Source: an uncultured Oribacterium sp.
Lineage (GTDB): Bacteria; Bacillota; Clostridia; Lachnospirales; Lachnospiraceae
DNA: 14,386 bases
NCBI GenBank assembly: GCA_902485915.1
Contig: CABTMH010000085.1
Span: 1 to 14,386, forward strand
Direction: 5' to 3'
A model generated the notes under the pieces. It made no database searches, was not told the origin of the DNA, and saw only the letters and a program-made list of their open reading frames with translations. The first letter of the stretch is position 1. Each line of letters starts with the position of its first letter. The position numbers were made by a program, and so were the translations under genes. This document shows, piece by piece, positions 7,193-14,164 of this stretch.

Positions 7193-7723
7193 ATGAAGAT
7201 GAAAAAGCTTTTAGCTCTGGCTATGGTTGCTTGTCTTACAGTCGCTACCTACTCTGTAGGCTTCGCTTCTAACTCATCCACCAACACCAGAAGTGATTCC
7301 AAGCCGCTTTCTCAGGCATCTCAGGCTTACTATGCAAGCCTTGAGGCGAAGAAAACAGCAAACGGCACTGGCGTAGCTACCGTCGCTGCGGCAGATAACG
7401 CAAACGTTCAGGTTGCCACTGCTACACAGGCATCGAACGGTGCAACTGTAACCATCCGTACCACGGCTGGTACCGCAGCTGCTGGCGTTCAGACAGCTCC
7501 GATGCTGATCGTAAACAACGGCACAGCTACCGTAGGCTGCTACGTAGACATGACCACTGGTCGTCCAGTAGCTACTGGTAAGACCGAGATCTACATGTCC
7601 TACAACGAGGCAGGCGTTCTCGTTTACCACTATGTAGACGCAAACGGTTTCTTCCTTACCGGCGTTCACGTCATCAACGGCGTGACCCTGAACTTCAACG
7701 CTGAGGGTACACCGATCGCTTAA
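7193..7723 (+). CDS. Small secreted protein with C-terminal cell-wall-binding-like repeats
   Basis: I do not recognise this 176-residue protein as a named family. It has a clear signal peptide (MKMKK, then a hydrophobic stretch, cleavage probably after about residue 26 in GFAS). An Ala/Thr/Val-rich middle (27-110) follows. The C-terminus has two similar units: one from Y117 (YVDMTTGRPVATG) and one from Y147 (YVDANGFFLTGVHVINGV). Both fit the Y-x-D-x-G-x-TG-x-I-x-F/Y layout of choline-binding-type repeats and resemble a segment of the secreted protein at 12365-14164. Codons differ from those of its neighbours (many GCT, GTA, CGT and GGT, with Asn always AAC), as in highly expressed genes; a strong promoter agrees. 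It sits inside the capsule block and may be an abundant surface protein held by wall or polymer. Confidence 0.8.
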   Translation: MKMKKLLALAMVACLTVATYSVGFASNSSTNTRSDSKPLSQASQAYYASLEAKKTANGTGVATVAAADNANVQVATATQASNGATVTIRTTAGTAAAGVQTAPMLIVNNGTATVGCYVDMTTGRPVATGKTEIYMSYNEAGVLVYHYVDANGFFLTGVHVINGVTLNFNAEGTPIA

Positions 7724-7810
7724 TCAGCACTTTTACCTATGTCCGGCGGACTCGAGCCGCTGATGCAGGGTGCGCGCACAAGGATCCCCGTATCATGGAC
7801 GAAGGATGGG

Positions 7811-7841
7811 AAAGGCAGCAGGCGAAAGCTCTACTGCCTTT
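7811..7841 (+). terminator. Candidate terminator of the small secreted protein gene
   Basis: AAAGGCAG (7811-7818) and CTGCCTTT (7834-7841) are perfect 8-bp arms, with an inner GC-GAAA-GC cap. The transcribed 3' arm ends in UUU and is followed by CATCA, so the U-tract is short. The position, about 90 bases after the stop codon, fits the end of a highly expressed monocistronic message. Confidence 0.5.
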
Positions 7842-7958
7842 CATCATGCTCATACCGCGAGGACGTAAACGAACAGAACGTGCGCCGATACAGTTCCCGG
7901 AACTATGCTCCGGCGACCAGCACTTCACGAGAAGTGAAGCCGATCGCCTCAACATGTG

Positions 7959-7987
7959 CCGACGAAACTCCTGCTTCTTCCTATATA
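7959..7987 (+). promoter_or_regulatory. Possible cpsB promoter
   Basis: TATATA (7982-7987) lies 17 bp after CCGACG (7959-7964). The -10 match is fair and the -35 match weak. It is offered only because the upstream hairpin would otherwise leave cpsB without a start signal. Confidence 0.25.
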
Positions 7988-8053
7988 AAGAAGAGCCGGA
8001 GATCATCCGTCCCGAGGACTGTAACAGTACACGAAAAGGAGAGATGAACAGCG

Positions 8054-8872
8054 ATGTTCGACATCCACTCCCATATCATCTACCATATCGACGACGGAAG
8101 CCGTACCCTCGAGGAGTCCCTCGAGCTGATCCGGCAGGACGTCGAGCAGGGTGCCCACGCGATCATCGCGACCCCGCACTACTATGTCCAGTACCCGACC
8201 GACCCGGCGCGCATCCGCGCGAAGCTCGCCACGATCGAAGAAGCACTCGGCATAGGAGCGCAGGCCACCGCGCAGCCGACACCAGGCTCGTCCCAGACGA
8301 CCGACGCAGTCGCCGCACAGCCGACGCCGAGCGCATCCGAGGCCAATGCCTCCGCCCTCGACGTACATCTCTACGCGGGAAACGAAGTGCTCTGGTTCGA
8401 CAGTATGACCGAGCGCCTGCAGTCCGGTGAGATCCTGACCCTCGCCGACAGCCGCTATACGCTGATCGAGTTCTACCCGGAGGAGAGCTACCAGACCATC
8501 CTCCGTGCGATCCGAAACGTACGAAACGCCGGCTACCGACCGATCATCGCCCACGCAGAGCGCTTCCGAGCGATGCAGGAGCACGGCCTCGCCGAGGTCC
8601 GCGACCTCGGGGCCTATGTACAGCTCTCCACCGAGCCGCTGTCACATAAAGGCCTGTCCGGACTCTTCGACCGGGAAACGAAGTTCATCCAGAAGGCACT
8701 TCGGAACCAGGAAGCCGACTTCCTCGGTACGGACATGCATCGCACCGACCGCCGGCCACCGGTACTCCGCGACGCGATCGACTGGATCGAGCGGAACCTC
8801 GACGCAGACTACGCCGACGCCGTCCTCCAGCGGAACGCGCAGGCGATCCTGAGAGACGAGGAGCTCTACTGA
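8054..8872 (+). CDS. cpsB: PHP-family protein-tyrosine phosphatase (CpsB/Wzb-type)
   Basis: This metal-dependent phosphatase removes phosphate from the tyrosine cluster of the CpsD kinase and so tunes polymer production. Metal-binding motifs of the PHP fold are in order: DIHSH with IDDGS (3-16), ATPHY (39-43), GNEV (109-112), AHAERF (166-171, family usually AHPER) and GTDMH (225-229). The 272 residues exceed the usual length of about 245-255, because an Ala/Pro/Thr/Ser-rich segment with two AQPTP units (about 68-102) interrupts the domain before GNEV. A purine-rich GGAGAG site ends 10 bases before the ATG at 8054. A closer ATG at 8044 is in another frame. The gene begins a cpsB-cpsC-cpsD series as in streptococcal capsule loci. 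Confidence 0.92.
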   Translation: MFDIHSHIIYHIDDGSRTLEESLELIRQDVEQGAHAIIATPHYYVQYPTDPARIRAKLATIEEALGIGAQATAQPTPGSSQTTDAVAAQPTPSASEANASALDVHLYAGNEVLWFDSMTERLQSGEILTLADSRYTLIEFYPEESYQTILRAIRNVRNAGYRPIIAHAERFRAMQEHGLAEVRDLGAYVQLSTEPLSHKGLSGLFDRETKFIQKALRNQEADFLGTDMHRTDRRPPVLRDAIDWIERNLDADYADAVLQRNAQAILRDEELY

Positions 8873-9011
8873 TACCGACAGCAACCGTATGTTACATACG
8901 CTATATCATGAAGAAACATCCGAAGCCACGTACGGCGATCCTCACGCACCGAATCCTATCCACTGCGTGATCCCCGGAACCGGCTTCGGATCGGAATAGG
9001 AGATCAAGTTC
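8873..9011 (+). other. Structured spacer between cpsB and cpsC
   Basis: Three complementary pairs nest here. ATCCGAAGCC (8918-8927) pairs perfectly with 8982-8991. CGG (8933-8935) can pair with CCG (8974-8976). TCACGCA (8942-8948) pairs with TGCGTGA (8964-8970). Together they make an elongated stem of about 74 bases that ends 6 bases before the AGGAGA ribosome site of cpsC (8998-9003). A separate small hairpin, CGTATG-TTA-CATACG, lies at 8886-8900. Possible roles are a cis-regulatory RNA, an mRNA-processing site or a stabiliser. I recognise no known riboswitch. Confidence 0.5.
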
Positions 9012-9842
9012 ATGCCTGATAATGTAAAGACCTCACAGCCGAACACCAGCGCGCCGAACACCCTGGCTGCGAATAAGCAAAACGTCCAGGACGATGAAAT
9101 CACCATCGACCTCGTGCAGCTCTTCTTCGAGCTCCGCAAGCATATCGTCCTGCTGATCCTCACCACCATCATCGGCGGCGGCCTCGGCTTCACGATCTCA
9201 CGCTTCGTGCTGACCCCGACCTATACCAGTACCTCGATGATCTACGTCATGAGTAAGGAGACGACCCTCACGAGCCTCGCGGACCTGCAGATCGGTTCCC
9301 AGCTCACCCAGGACTATAAGGTACTCGTCACCTCCCGTACCGTCATGGAGGACGTCATCCAGAAGCTCGGCCTCAAGTATGACTACGCGACCCTTCGTGC
9401 GAAGGTCACCCTCGATAACCCGTCGAACACCCGAATCCTGAACATCTCCGTGCTCGACACCGACCCGAAGATGGCGAAGCAGCTCACCGACGCCGTCGCC
9501 GACAGCGCATCCAGCTACATCGCGGACATCATGGAGCAGGACCCGCCGAAGATCATCGAGTACGGCGAGATTCCGCTGCATAAGACCGGACCGAAGACCG
9601 GACGGAACACCATGATGGCTGCGCTTCTGTTCCTGCTCGCCGCCATCGCCTTCGTCACCATCGATATGATCACGAACGACACCATCAAGACCGAAGACGA
9701 CATCGAGAACTACTTCGGACTCCCGGTACTCGCCGCCATCCCGGAGAAGGATGCCGTCGCCGCGAAGAAGTCCGAGCAGTATAACTACGCAGCGAACCCG
9801 AAGTCCCGTAACCGAAACGTAAAGAAAGGAGCGAAGAGATGA
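9012..9842 (+). CDS. cpsC: Chain-length determinant / kinase adaptor (Wzz-type CpsC)
   Basis: The 276-residue membrane protein activates the CpsD kinase and helps set polymer length and export. After a polar N-terminus it has DEITIDLVQLFFELRKH (28-44), typical of the Wzz entry, then a first membrane segment (about 45-63). A mixed extracytoplasmic domain (64-197) includes LTDAVADSASSYIADIM. The proline-containing IPLHKTGPKTGRN (187-199) precedes a second membrane segment (about 200-219), and a cytoplasmic tail carries TIKTEDDIENYFGLPVLAAI. That tail is the expected docking region for CpsD. The stop codon overlaps the cpsD start as ATGA, so the two are translationally coupled. An AGGAGA site lies 8 bases before the ATG. 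Confidence 0.93.
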   Translation: MPDNVKTSQPNTSAPNTLAANKQNVQDDEITIDLVQLFFELRKHIVLLILTTIIGGGLGFTISRFVLTPTYTSTSMIYVMSKETTLTSLADLQIGSQLTQDYKVLVTSRTVMEDVIQKLGLKYDYATLRAKVTLDNPSNTRILNISVLDTDPKMAKQLTDAVADSASSYIADIMEQDPPKIIEYGEIPLHKTGPKTGRNTMMAALLFLLAAIAFVTIDMITNDTIKTEDDIENYFGLPVLAAIPEKDAVAAKKSEQYNYAANPKSRNRNVKKGAKR

Positions 9843-10600
9843 TAGAAAACAAGCATAAGATCACACTGACCCTCGCCCCGGATGACGACTTCCGCTACAG
9901 CGAGGCACTCCGTACCCTTCGTACGAACCTCATGTTCTCCGGCTCCCGCGTAAAGAACATCCTGATCACCTCGACCTCCCCGAACGAAGGCAAGTCGACG
10001 ATCTCCTTCGAGCTCGCCCGCGTCTTCGCCGAGTCTGGCAAGCGCACCCTCTACGTAGACTGCGACATCCGTAAGTCCGAGTTCATCCAGGTGCATCAGG
10101 TCAATGTAAAAACCGTGGGTCTGTCACAGATCCTCACCGGCCAGGTCCCGATCGAGGACGGCTTCTATACCGACGACGCCATCCCGAACCTCGACATGAT
10201 TCTCGCCGGTCCGTATGCACCGAACGTCACGGAGCTCTTCGAGGATGAGATGTGCGACCGCCTCTTCCAGTTCATAAAGGAAGAGAACTATGACATCGTG
10301 ATCCTCGACACCGCACCGGTCGGTACGGTCATCGACGCCGCGATCCTCACGAAGTACGCCGACGGCGCAGCACTCGTCGTCGAGTCCGAAGCAACCTCTC
10401 GCCGCATGTTCCAGCGCGCGAAGGAGCAGCTCGACCGTACCGGCGTCCGCTTCCTCGGCGTCATCCTGAACAAGGTCAACATGACGAAGGGCGGCTACTA
10501 TAACAGCTACTATAAGAAGTATGGAAAGAAGTACGAGAAGTACGGCTATGGCTATGGCTACGGCTACGGCCCGAGCGATGCGTCCAGTAACAGTAAATAA
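9839..10600 (+). CDS. cpsD: Bacterial tyrosine kinase (CpsD/EpsB-type)
   Basis: This cytoplasmic P-loop kinase autophosphorylates on C-terminal tyrosines when bound to CpsC, and its phosphorylation cycle drives polymer assembly. The 253 residues show Walker A STSPNEGKST (45-54), Walker A' LYVDCDIRKS (71-80) and Walker B VILDTAP (154-160), plus the SEALRTLRTNL entry motif (21-31). The tail from 220 to 243 holds eleven tyrosines, ending in a GYGYGYGYG run, which is the substrate cluster. The tail is encoded by alternating TATGGC and TACGGC units, which might slip during replication. The start overlaps the end of cpsC by 4 bases. A strong hairpin lies 13 bases after the stop. Confidence 0.95.
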   Translation: MIENKHKITLTLAPDDDFRYSEALRTLRTNLMFSGSRVKNILITSTSPNEGKSTISFELARVFAESGKRTLYVDCDIRKSEFIQVHQVNVKTVGLSQILTGQVPIEDGFYTDDAIPNLDMILAGPYAPNVTELFEDEMCDRLFQFIKEENYDIVILDTAPVGTVIDAAILTKYADGAALVVESEATSRRMFQRAKEQLDRTGVRFLGVILNKVNMTKGGYYNSYYKKYGKKYEKYGYGYGYGYGPSDASSNSK

Positions 10601-10613
10601 AGAAATTTGAATA

Positions 10614-10657
10614 AAAAACTGAAAATGCTCGTTGCAAAACGGGCATTTTCAGTTTTT
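10614..10657 (+). terminator. Strong intrinsic terminator after cpsD
   Basis: The two 20-base arms (10614-10633 and 10638-10657) pair throughout with one G-U pair and close on a GCAA tetraloop. The stem begins with A5 and ends with T5, so it can act on either strand. It separates cpsD from the initiating transferase gene. Confidence 0.88.
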
Positions 10658-10749
10658 ACAGCCGGATTCACAGGGCAGACCGGTGACGATGTGCACCCGC
10701 TGAAAGCGGAGAGCAGCGCACGCGGCGAATGAAAGGGGGAAAGAACAGT
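10658..10749 (+). other. Leader of the initiating transferase gene
   Basis: No convincing promoter is visible between the terminator and the ATG at 10750. The stretch is GC-rich and structured: CCGCT-GAA-AGCGG (10697-10709) nests inside GTGC (10691-10694) and GCAC (10718-10721). A GGGGGA ribosome site at 10735-10740 lies 9 bases before the start. Confidence 0.4.
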
Positions 10750-12207
10750 ATGTATAGGAAAGATTATGAGGGATGGATCAAACATGTAGATTTCATCCTT
10801 CTCGATCTGATCTGCCTGCAGATCGCATTCGTGCTCGGCTATGCACTGAGCGGCCATGGATGGAATCCATATCAGAATCTTCTCTACCGGAACATGGCGA
10901 TCTTCATCGAGATCTTCGATCTGGTCATGCTGCTTGCGATGGGGACACTGAAGAACGTACTGAAGCGTGGCTTCTATAAAGACTTCCTCATCACCGTGCA
11001 GCATGGCGTGTCGCTGGCCGCCTTCATCCTTCTGTATCTCTTCTTACTGCAGGAAGGGTATATATACTCGCGACTCGCGCTGATCCTGAACATCGGCATC
11101 TACATCCTGCTCACCTATGTGGTACGGGAAGCGTGGAAATATATGCTTCACCGACAGATGGTCGAGGGCGAGAACGAGAAAAGCTCCTTGCTTCTCGTCG
11201 TAAGCGCCGATGTGGCTGACGCCGTCGTCGAGAGCATGCGGGAAAACAACTACGCCCGCTATAAGATCGCCGGCCTGGCGGTCATCGATCGGGACATGAT
11301 CGGACAGTATGTGGACGATGTACCGGTCGTCGCCGATATGGAAACGGCTGCCGACTATGTTTGCCAGCAGTGGATCGACGAGGTACTCATCGTGACCTCC
11401 GGCCTCGTGCCGTATCCGAAGGAGCTGATCGAGCAGTTCACTGAGACCGGCGTTACGGTGCACCTCAAGCTCGCGAAGGTGAAGAGTGTACCGGGTAAGC
11501 GACAGTTCGTCGAAAAGATCGGCGATTACACCGTGCTCACGACCAGCATCAACTATGCATCGACGCGCGCGCTTATGGTGAAGCGCCTCATGGATATCGC
11601 GGGTGGCCTGCTCGGCTGCCTCATCACGGCCGTCCTTTTCGTCTTCGTCGCACCGGCCATCTACATCGCCTCTCCGGGTCCGATCTTCTTCACGCAGGAG
11701 CGCGTCGGAAAGAACGGAAAGCGTTTTAAGATGTATAAGTTCCGCAGCATGTATATGGATGCGGAGGCGCGGAAGGCGGAGCTCATGAAGCAGAACAAGC
11801 TCGGTGATGCGAAGATGTTCAAGCTCGATTTCGATCCCCGCGTCATCGGTAATCAGGTACTGCCGGACGGAACACATAAGACCGGTATCGGCGACTTCAT
11901 CCGACGGACCAGTATCGACGAGTTTCCGCAGTTTTTTAACGTCCTGAAGGGCGATATGTCCATCGTCGGGACGAGACCACCCCTCATCTCCGAGACCAGC
12001 TGCTATGAACTGCATCATAAAGCGAGACTCGCGATCAAGCCGGGAATCACAGGCATGTGGCAGGTGAGCGGACGAAGCGATATCACGGATTTCGAGGAAG
12101 TGGTCAGACTTGATAAGGAGTATATCGAAAACTGGAATATCGGACTGGATATCAAGATACTGATCAAGACCGTCATGGTCGTGCTGAAAAAAGAAGGATC
12201 GATGTGA
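10750..12207 (+). CDS. Undecaprenyl-phosphate sugar phosphotransferase (initiating transferase)
   Basis: The 485-residue polytopic protein belongs to the bacterial sugar transferase family (polyisoprenyl-phosphate hexose-1-phosphate transferases). It moves a sugar phosphate from a nucleotide sugar to undecaprenyl phosphate as the first step of polymer synthesis. Four membrane segments lie at about 13-32, 49-67, 81-100 and 105-123. A cytoplasmic CoA-binding-like fold follows (145-250), then the catalytic domain from KRLMDIAGG (278-286) with a re-entrant hydrophobic segment (about 287-307). Catalytic-domain motifs are FFTQERVGKNGKRFKMYKFR (313-332), RRTSIDEFPQFFNVLKGDMS (385-404) with the D390-E391 dyad, IVGTRPP (405-411) and KPGITGMWQVSGRSD (430-444). 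ATG 10750 is chosen by its ribosome site; an in-frame ATG at 10729 lacks one. The sugar cannot be deduced. No assembly glycosyltransferases follow, which is unusual for this gene. Confidence 0.93.
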   Translation: MYRKDYEGWIKHVDFILLDLICLQIAFVLGYALSGHGWNPYQNLLYRNMAIFIEIFDLVMLLAMGTLKNVLKRGFYKDFLITVQHGVSLAAFILLYLFLLQEGYIYSRLALILNIGIYILLTYVVREAWKYMLHRQMVEGENEKSSLLLVVSADVADAVVESMRENNYARYKIAGLAVIDRDMIGQYVDDVPVVADMETAADYVCQQWIDEVLIVTSGLVPYPKELIEQFTETGVTVHLKLAKVKSVPGKRQFVEKIGDYTVLTTSINYASTRALMVKRLMDIAGGLLGCLITAVLFVFVAPAIYIASPGPIFFTQERVGKNGKRFKMYKFRSMYMDAEARKAELMKQNKLGDAKMFKLDFDPRVIGNQVLPDGTHKTGIGDFIRRTSIDEFPQFFNVLKGDMSIVGTRPPLISETSCYELHHKARLAIKPGITGMWQVSGRSDITDFEEVVRLDKEYIENWNIGLDIKILIKTVMVVLKKEGSM

Positions 12208-12274
12208 GGGCGGCTCGATTCGTTCGACAAAAGTCTTTAGCTGTGTAATGAATCAGCGACGAAATATGCAGAAA

Positions 12275-12308
12275 AGTCGGTGCCCGCTGTCCTCAGCGGG
12301 CACCGACT
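12275..12308 (-). terminator. Hairpin terminator between convergent genes
   Basis: AGTCGGTGCCCGCTG (12275-12289) and its exact complement (12294-12308) form a 15-bp stem with a TCCT loop. On the minus strand the stem is followed by TTTTCTGCATATTTC, so it best fits the end of the 12365-14164 gene. On the plus strand the following bases are GTGTGG, but the hairpin may still protect or end the transferase transcript. Confidence 0.8.
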
Positions 12309-12364
12309 GTGTGGTGGGGAGATATAGAGTTCGATGGAAATAGTTAAATTTGACAGTTCATAAG

Positions 12365-14164
12365 TTATTTGACGGTGAAGAGCAGGCGAACGGCGGCAGT
12401 GTCGTCGTAGTGTGCGGCGTGTATGGTTCCAGTGCTGTCGGCCTGGAGGAAGTACTCGTCGCGGGTGGCTGCGTCGGACATACCCTGTTCAGCGTAGGCT
12501 TCTTCGCTGAGGTAGGCGGATGGTGTGCTTCGGAGCCAGTAGGACTCATCGCTGCGCCAGCTGTCGGCGAGGGCCGGGATATGACATTCGGACTTCAGAT
12601 AGATACTGAGAAGTGGATCACCATCAAGTTCCTGCGAGGATGGGAACCACAGCTGAGAAGACTTCATCGTCTTGCGTGTGGCGAATAGCTGAGGCAGAGT
12701 GGATTCTGTCTTTCGACTGTCAGACAGGTACGTCGTATAGCGGCTACGCTCAACGCGTGGAGCTTCTGCCTGATAGCCTCGACTGATGTACTTTTTCGTC
12801 GACTGAAGCGGAAGCAGAGCAGTGCCACGGTTTTCATCCGCATCTGGTATGCGAATCTGATAGCCTGGATAGTTGAACTCGTGTTGCGCGTATGTGCCGT
12901 CATCTTCTTCGAGATAGAATCTGAACGGTGATTTCGTTCCGGTACCGGTCAATGTTTGAAACAGCCATGTACCGCAGAGGCCACCCAGGTTCGACTGCCT
13001 GTAGCGCGGGGCGGATTCAGAAGCGTGGAGGCTGCTTCCGACGTACATCGGGACGGCGCTCAGCTCCGGGATGGCGTAGGCCTGCGCGAAGGTGAGCTGA
13101 CCATCGTGGGCGTCGACGAGCGAGACGTAGAGCGGATAGTCCTTCGTCGAGGTGTCGGTCGACGGAAGCGGCCAGGAAACGGATGGACCACTCAGGTACA
13201 GAAGCGCGGTGCAGTGATTCGTGATGCAGTCACCGTAGTCGTTGCGGTTCGCGAGGATCGTCGACCAGTCGTCGGTCGCGATGCAGTGGACGGAAGGATC
13301 GGACGTGTGGGCGTGATTGCGGTCGTCGGAAGGAGGTGCTGGCGGATCCGGGGTTGCCGGAGCTGTGTCTTCGGAGCGTGGCGGCTCGGAAGGTGTGGCC
13401 GGAGAATCGTCTTCGCGTGGGAGTTCGGAAGGCGTAGATGTGGCAGTATCGTCACGCGGAAGCTCCGATGGGGTAGTGGCTGTGCCGGTATCCGGATCAT
13501 CGTCGCGGGTCAGCTCAGATGGAGAGGCCTTCGGCGGGATCGTGATCCGATCGGTGACGAGATCCTCCGAGTCGATGAGCCCGTGATCGCGGTCAGCATT
13601 GGCCGGACGAGTGGCGGCCGGCGTAGCATGGCGGTCGCTGCGGGAACGAGAAAAAAGAAGAGAACCATACGGGGCGAGGCCGTTGGCGCGATAGAACCAG
13701 GTGCCGAGGCTATCCTGATGATAGTTGCCGCGGTCGCGCTCCGGCAGGAAGCTGTACTCGATGCCGTCGATCGTGTGGGTGCCTGCGAGCATGTGGCCGT
13801 CGGACGGATCGAGGTAGTAGGTGAAGCCGTCGAGGTCATGGTGCCAGCCGGTTTTCAGAAGAGGGGATGTGGTCTGGGCCGGGACCTGGTAGTACCAGTG
13901 GCACGAGTCGTCGGCATAGTACCAGCCGACATCAGACTGCGGTCGGAGAGCGTTCCGGGCGTGGGATGTACGAAGAGCCGGGGAAGCGGACACAGTACGG
14001 CTAGGTGGCTGGGCGGCGTTCGGGGGCTCGGCGGCAGGGACCGAAAGAGAAGACAGGAGGGTGAGCAGGACGAACAGAAGGATGAGACGAAGCGCGGACA
14101 AAGGTTGAGTGAATGCGCGGTGAGCGTGCAGGGCGAGGTGCGATGAAGTGGTGTTTGGATGCAT
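12365..14164 (-). CDS. Secreted cell-wall-repeat protein with DUF6273-like C-terminus
   Basis: The 599-residue product starts with a long signal peptide (hydrophobic about 23-42, cleavage probably near SVPAAEP). Residues 79-165 hold choline-binding-type repeats, such as VGWYYADDSCHWYY and TGWHHDLDGFTYYLDPSDG followed by MLAGTHTIDGIEYSF. A disordered linker (about 180-290) contains four units of the pattern TPSELPRxD. The C-terminal region (about 292-599) includes SQLWFPSSQEL (503-513), YWLRSTPSAY (542-551) and a closing AVRLLFTVK, which recall the DUF6273 domain of Firmicute surface proteins; this match is from memory and tentative. Cysteines at 294, 313, 318, 397 and 527 could form disulfides. 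An AAAGGAG site 6 bases ahead fixes ATG 14164; the frame stays open to 14374 without support. It is probably displayed on the cell wall; its function is unknown. Confidence 0.8.
   Translation of the reverse strand: MHPNTTSSHLALHAHRAFTQPLSALRLILLFVLLTLLSSLSVPAAEPPNAAQPPSRTVSASPALRTSHARNALRPQSDVGWYYADDSCHWYYQVPAQTTSPLLKTGWHHDLDGFTYYLDPSDGHMLAGTHTIDGIEYSFLPERDRGNYHQDSLGTWFYRANGLAPYGSLLFSRSRSDRHATPAATRPANADRDHGLIDSEDLVTDRITIPPKASPSELTRDDDPDTGTATTPSELPRDDTATSTPSELPREDDSPATPSEPPRSEDTAPATPDPPAPPSDDRNHAHTSDPSVHCIATDDWSTILANRNDYGDCITNHCTALLYLSGPSVSWPLPSTDTSTKDYPLYVSLVDAHDGQLTFAQAYAIPELSAVPMYVGSSLHASESAPRYRQSNLGGLCGTWLFQTLTGTGTKSPFRFYLEEDDGTYAQHEFNYPGYQIRIPDADENRGTALLPLQSTKKYISRGYQAEAPRVERSRYTTYLSDSRKTESTLPQLFATRKTMKSSQLWFPSSQELDGDPLLSIYLKSECHIPALADSWRSDESYWLRSTPSAYLSEEAYAEQGMSDAATRDEYFLQADSTGTIHAAHYDDTAAVRLLFTVK

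Larger units (their letters stand above)
7724..8053 (+). other. 330-base non-coding spacer before cpsB
   Basis: I see no convincing gene; open frames here are extensions of frames antisense or parallel to cpsB and lack ribosome sites. The spacer contains a terminator-like hairpin (7811-7841), a 13-base palindrome with arms AGTTCC and GGAACT (7892-7904), and a second dyad, CTTCAC-N5-GTGAAG (7923-7939). The two dyads lie upstream of a possible -10 box and could be operators or RNA stems. An AAAGGAGAG site precedes cpsB. Confidence 0.5.

Noticed and set aside
7739..8047. Small protein genes in the spacer before cpsB
   Set aside because: The open frames there lack ribosome sites, overlap a terminator-like hairpin and run on as shadows of cpsB.
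10667..10740. Resemblance of the CACAGGGCAGACC stretch to the start of a class I cyclic-di-GMP riboswitch
   Set aside because: Only the first dozen bases look similar. The later conserved segment around GGACGCAAAGCC and the matching helices are missing, so the fold cannot form.
12956..14146. Long plus-strand open frame opposite the secreted protein gene
   Set aside because: The product is an Arg/Gly/Val-rich shadow without a start signal. The minus-strand frame has a signal peptide, repeats and a ribosome site.
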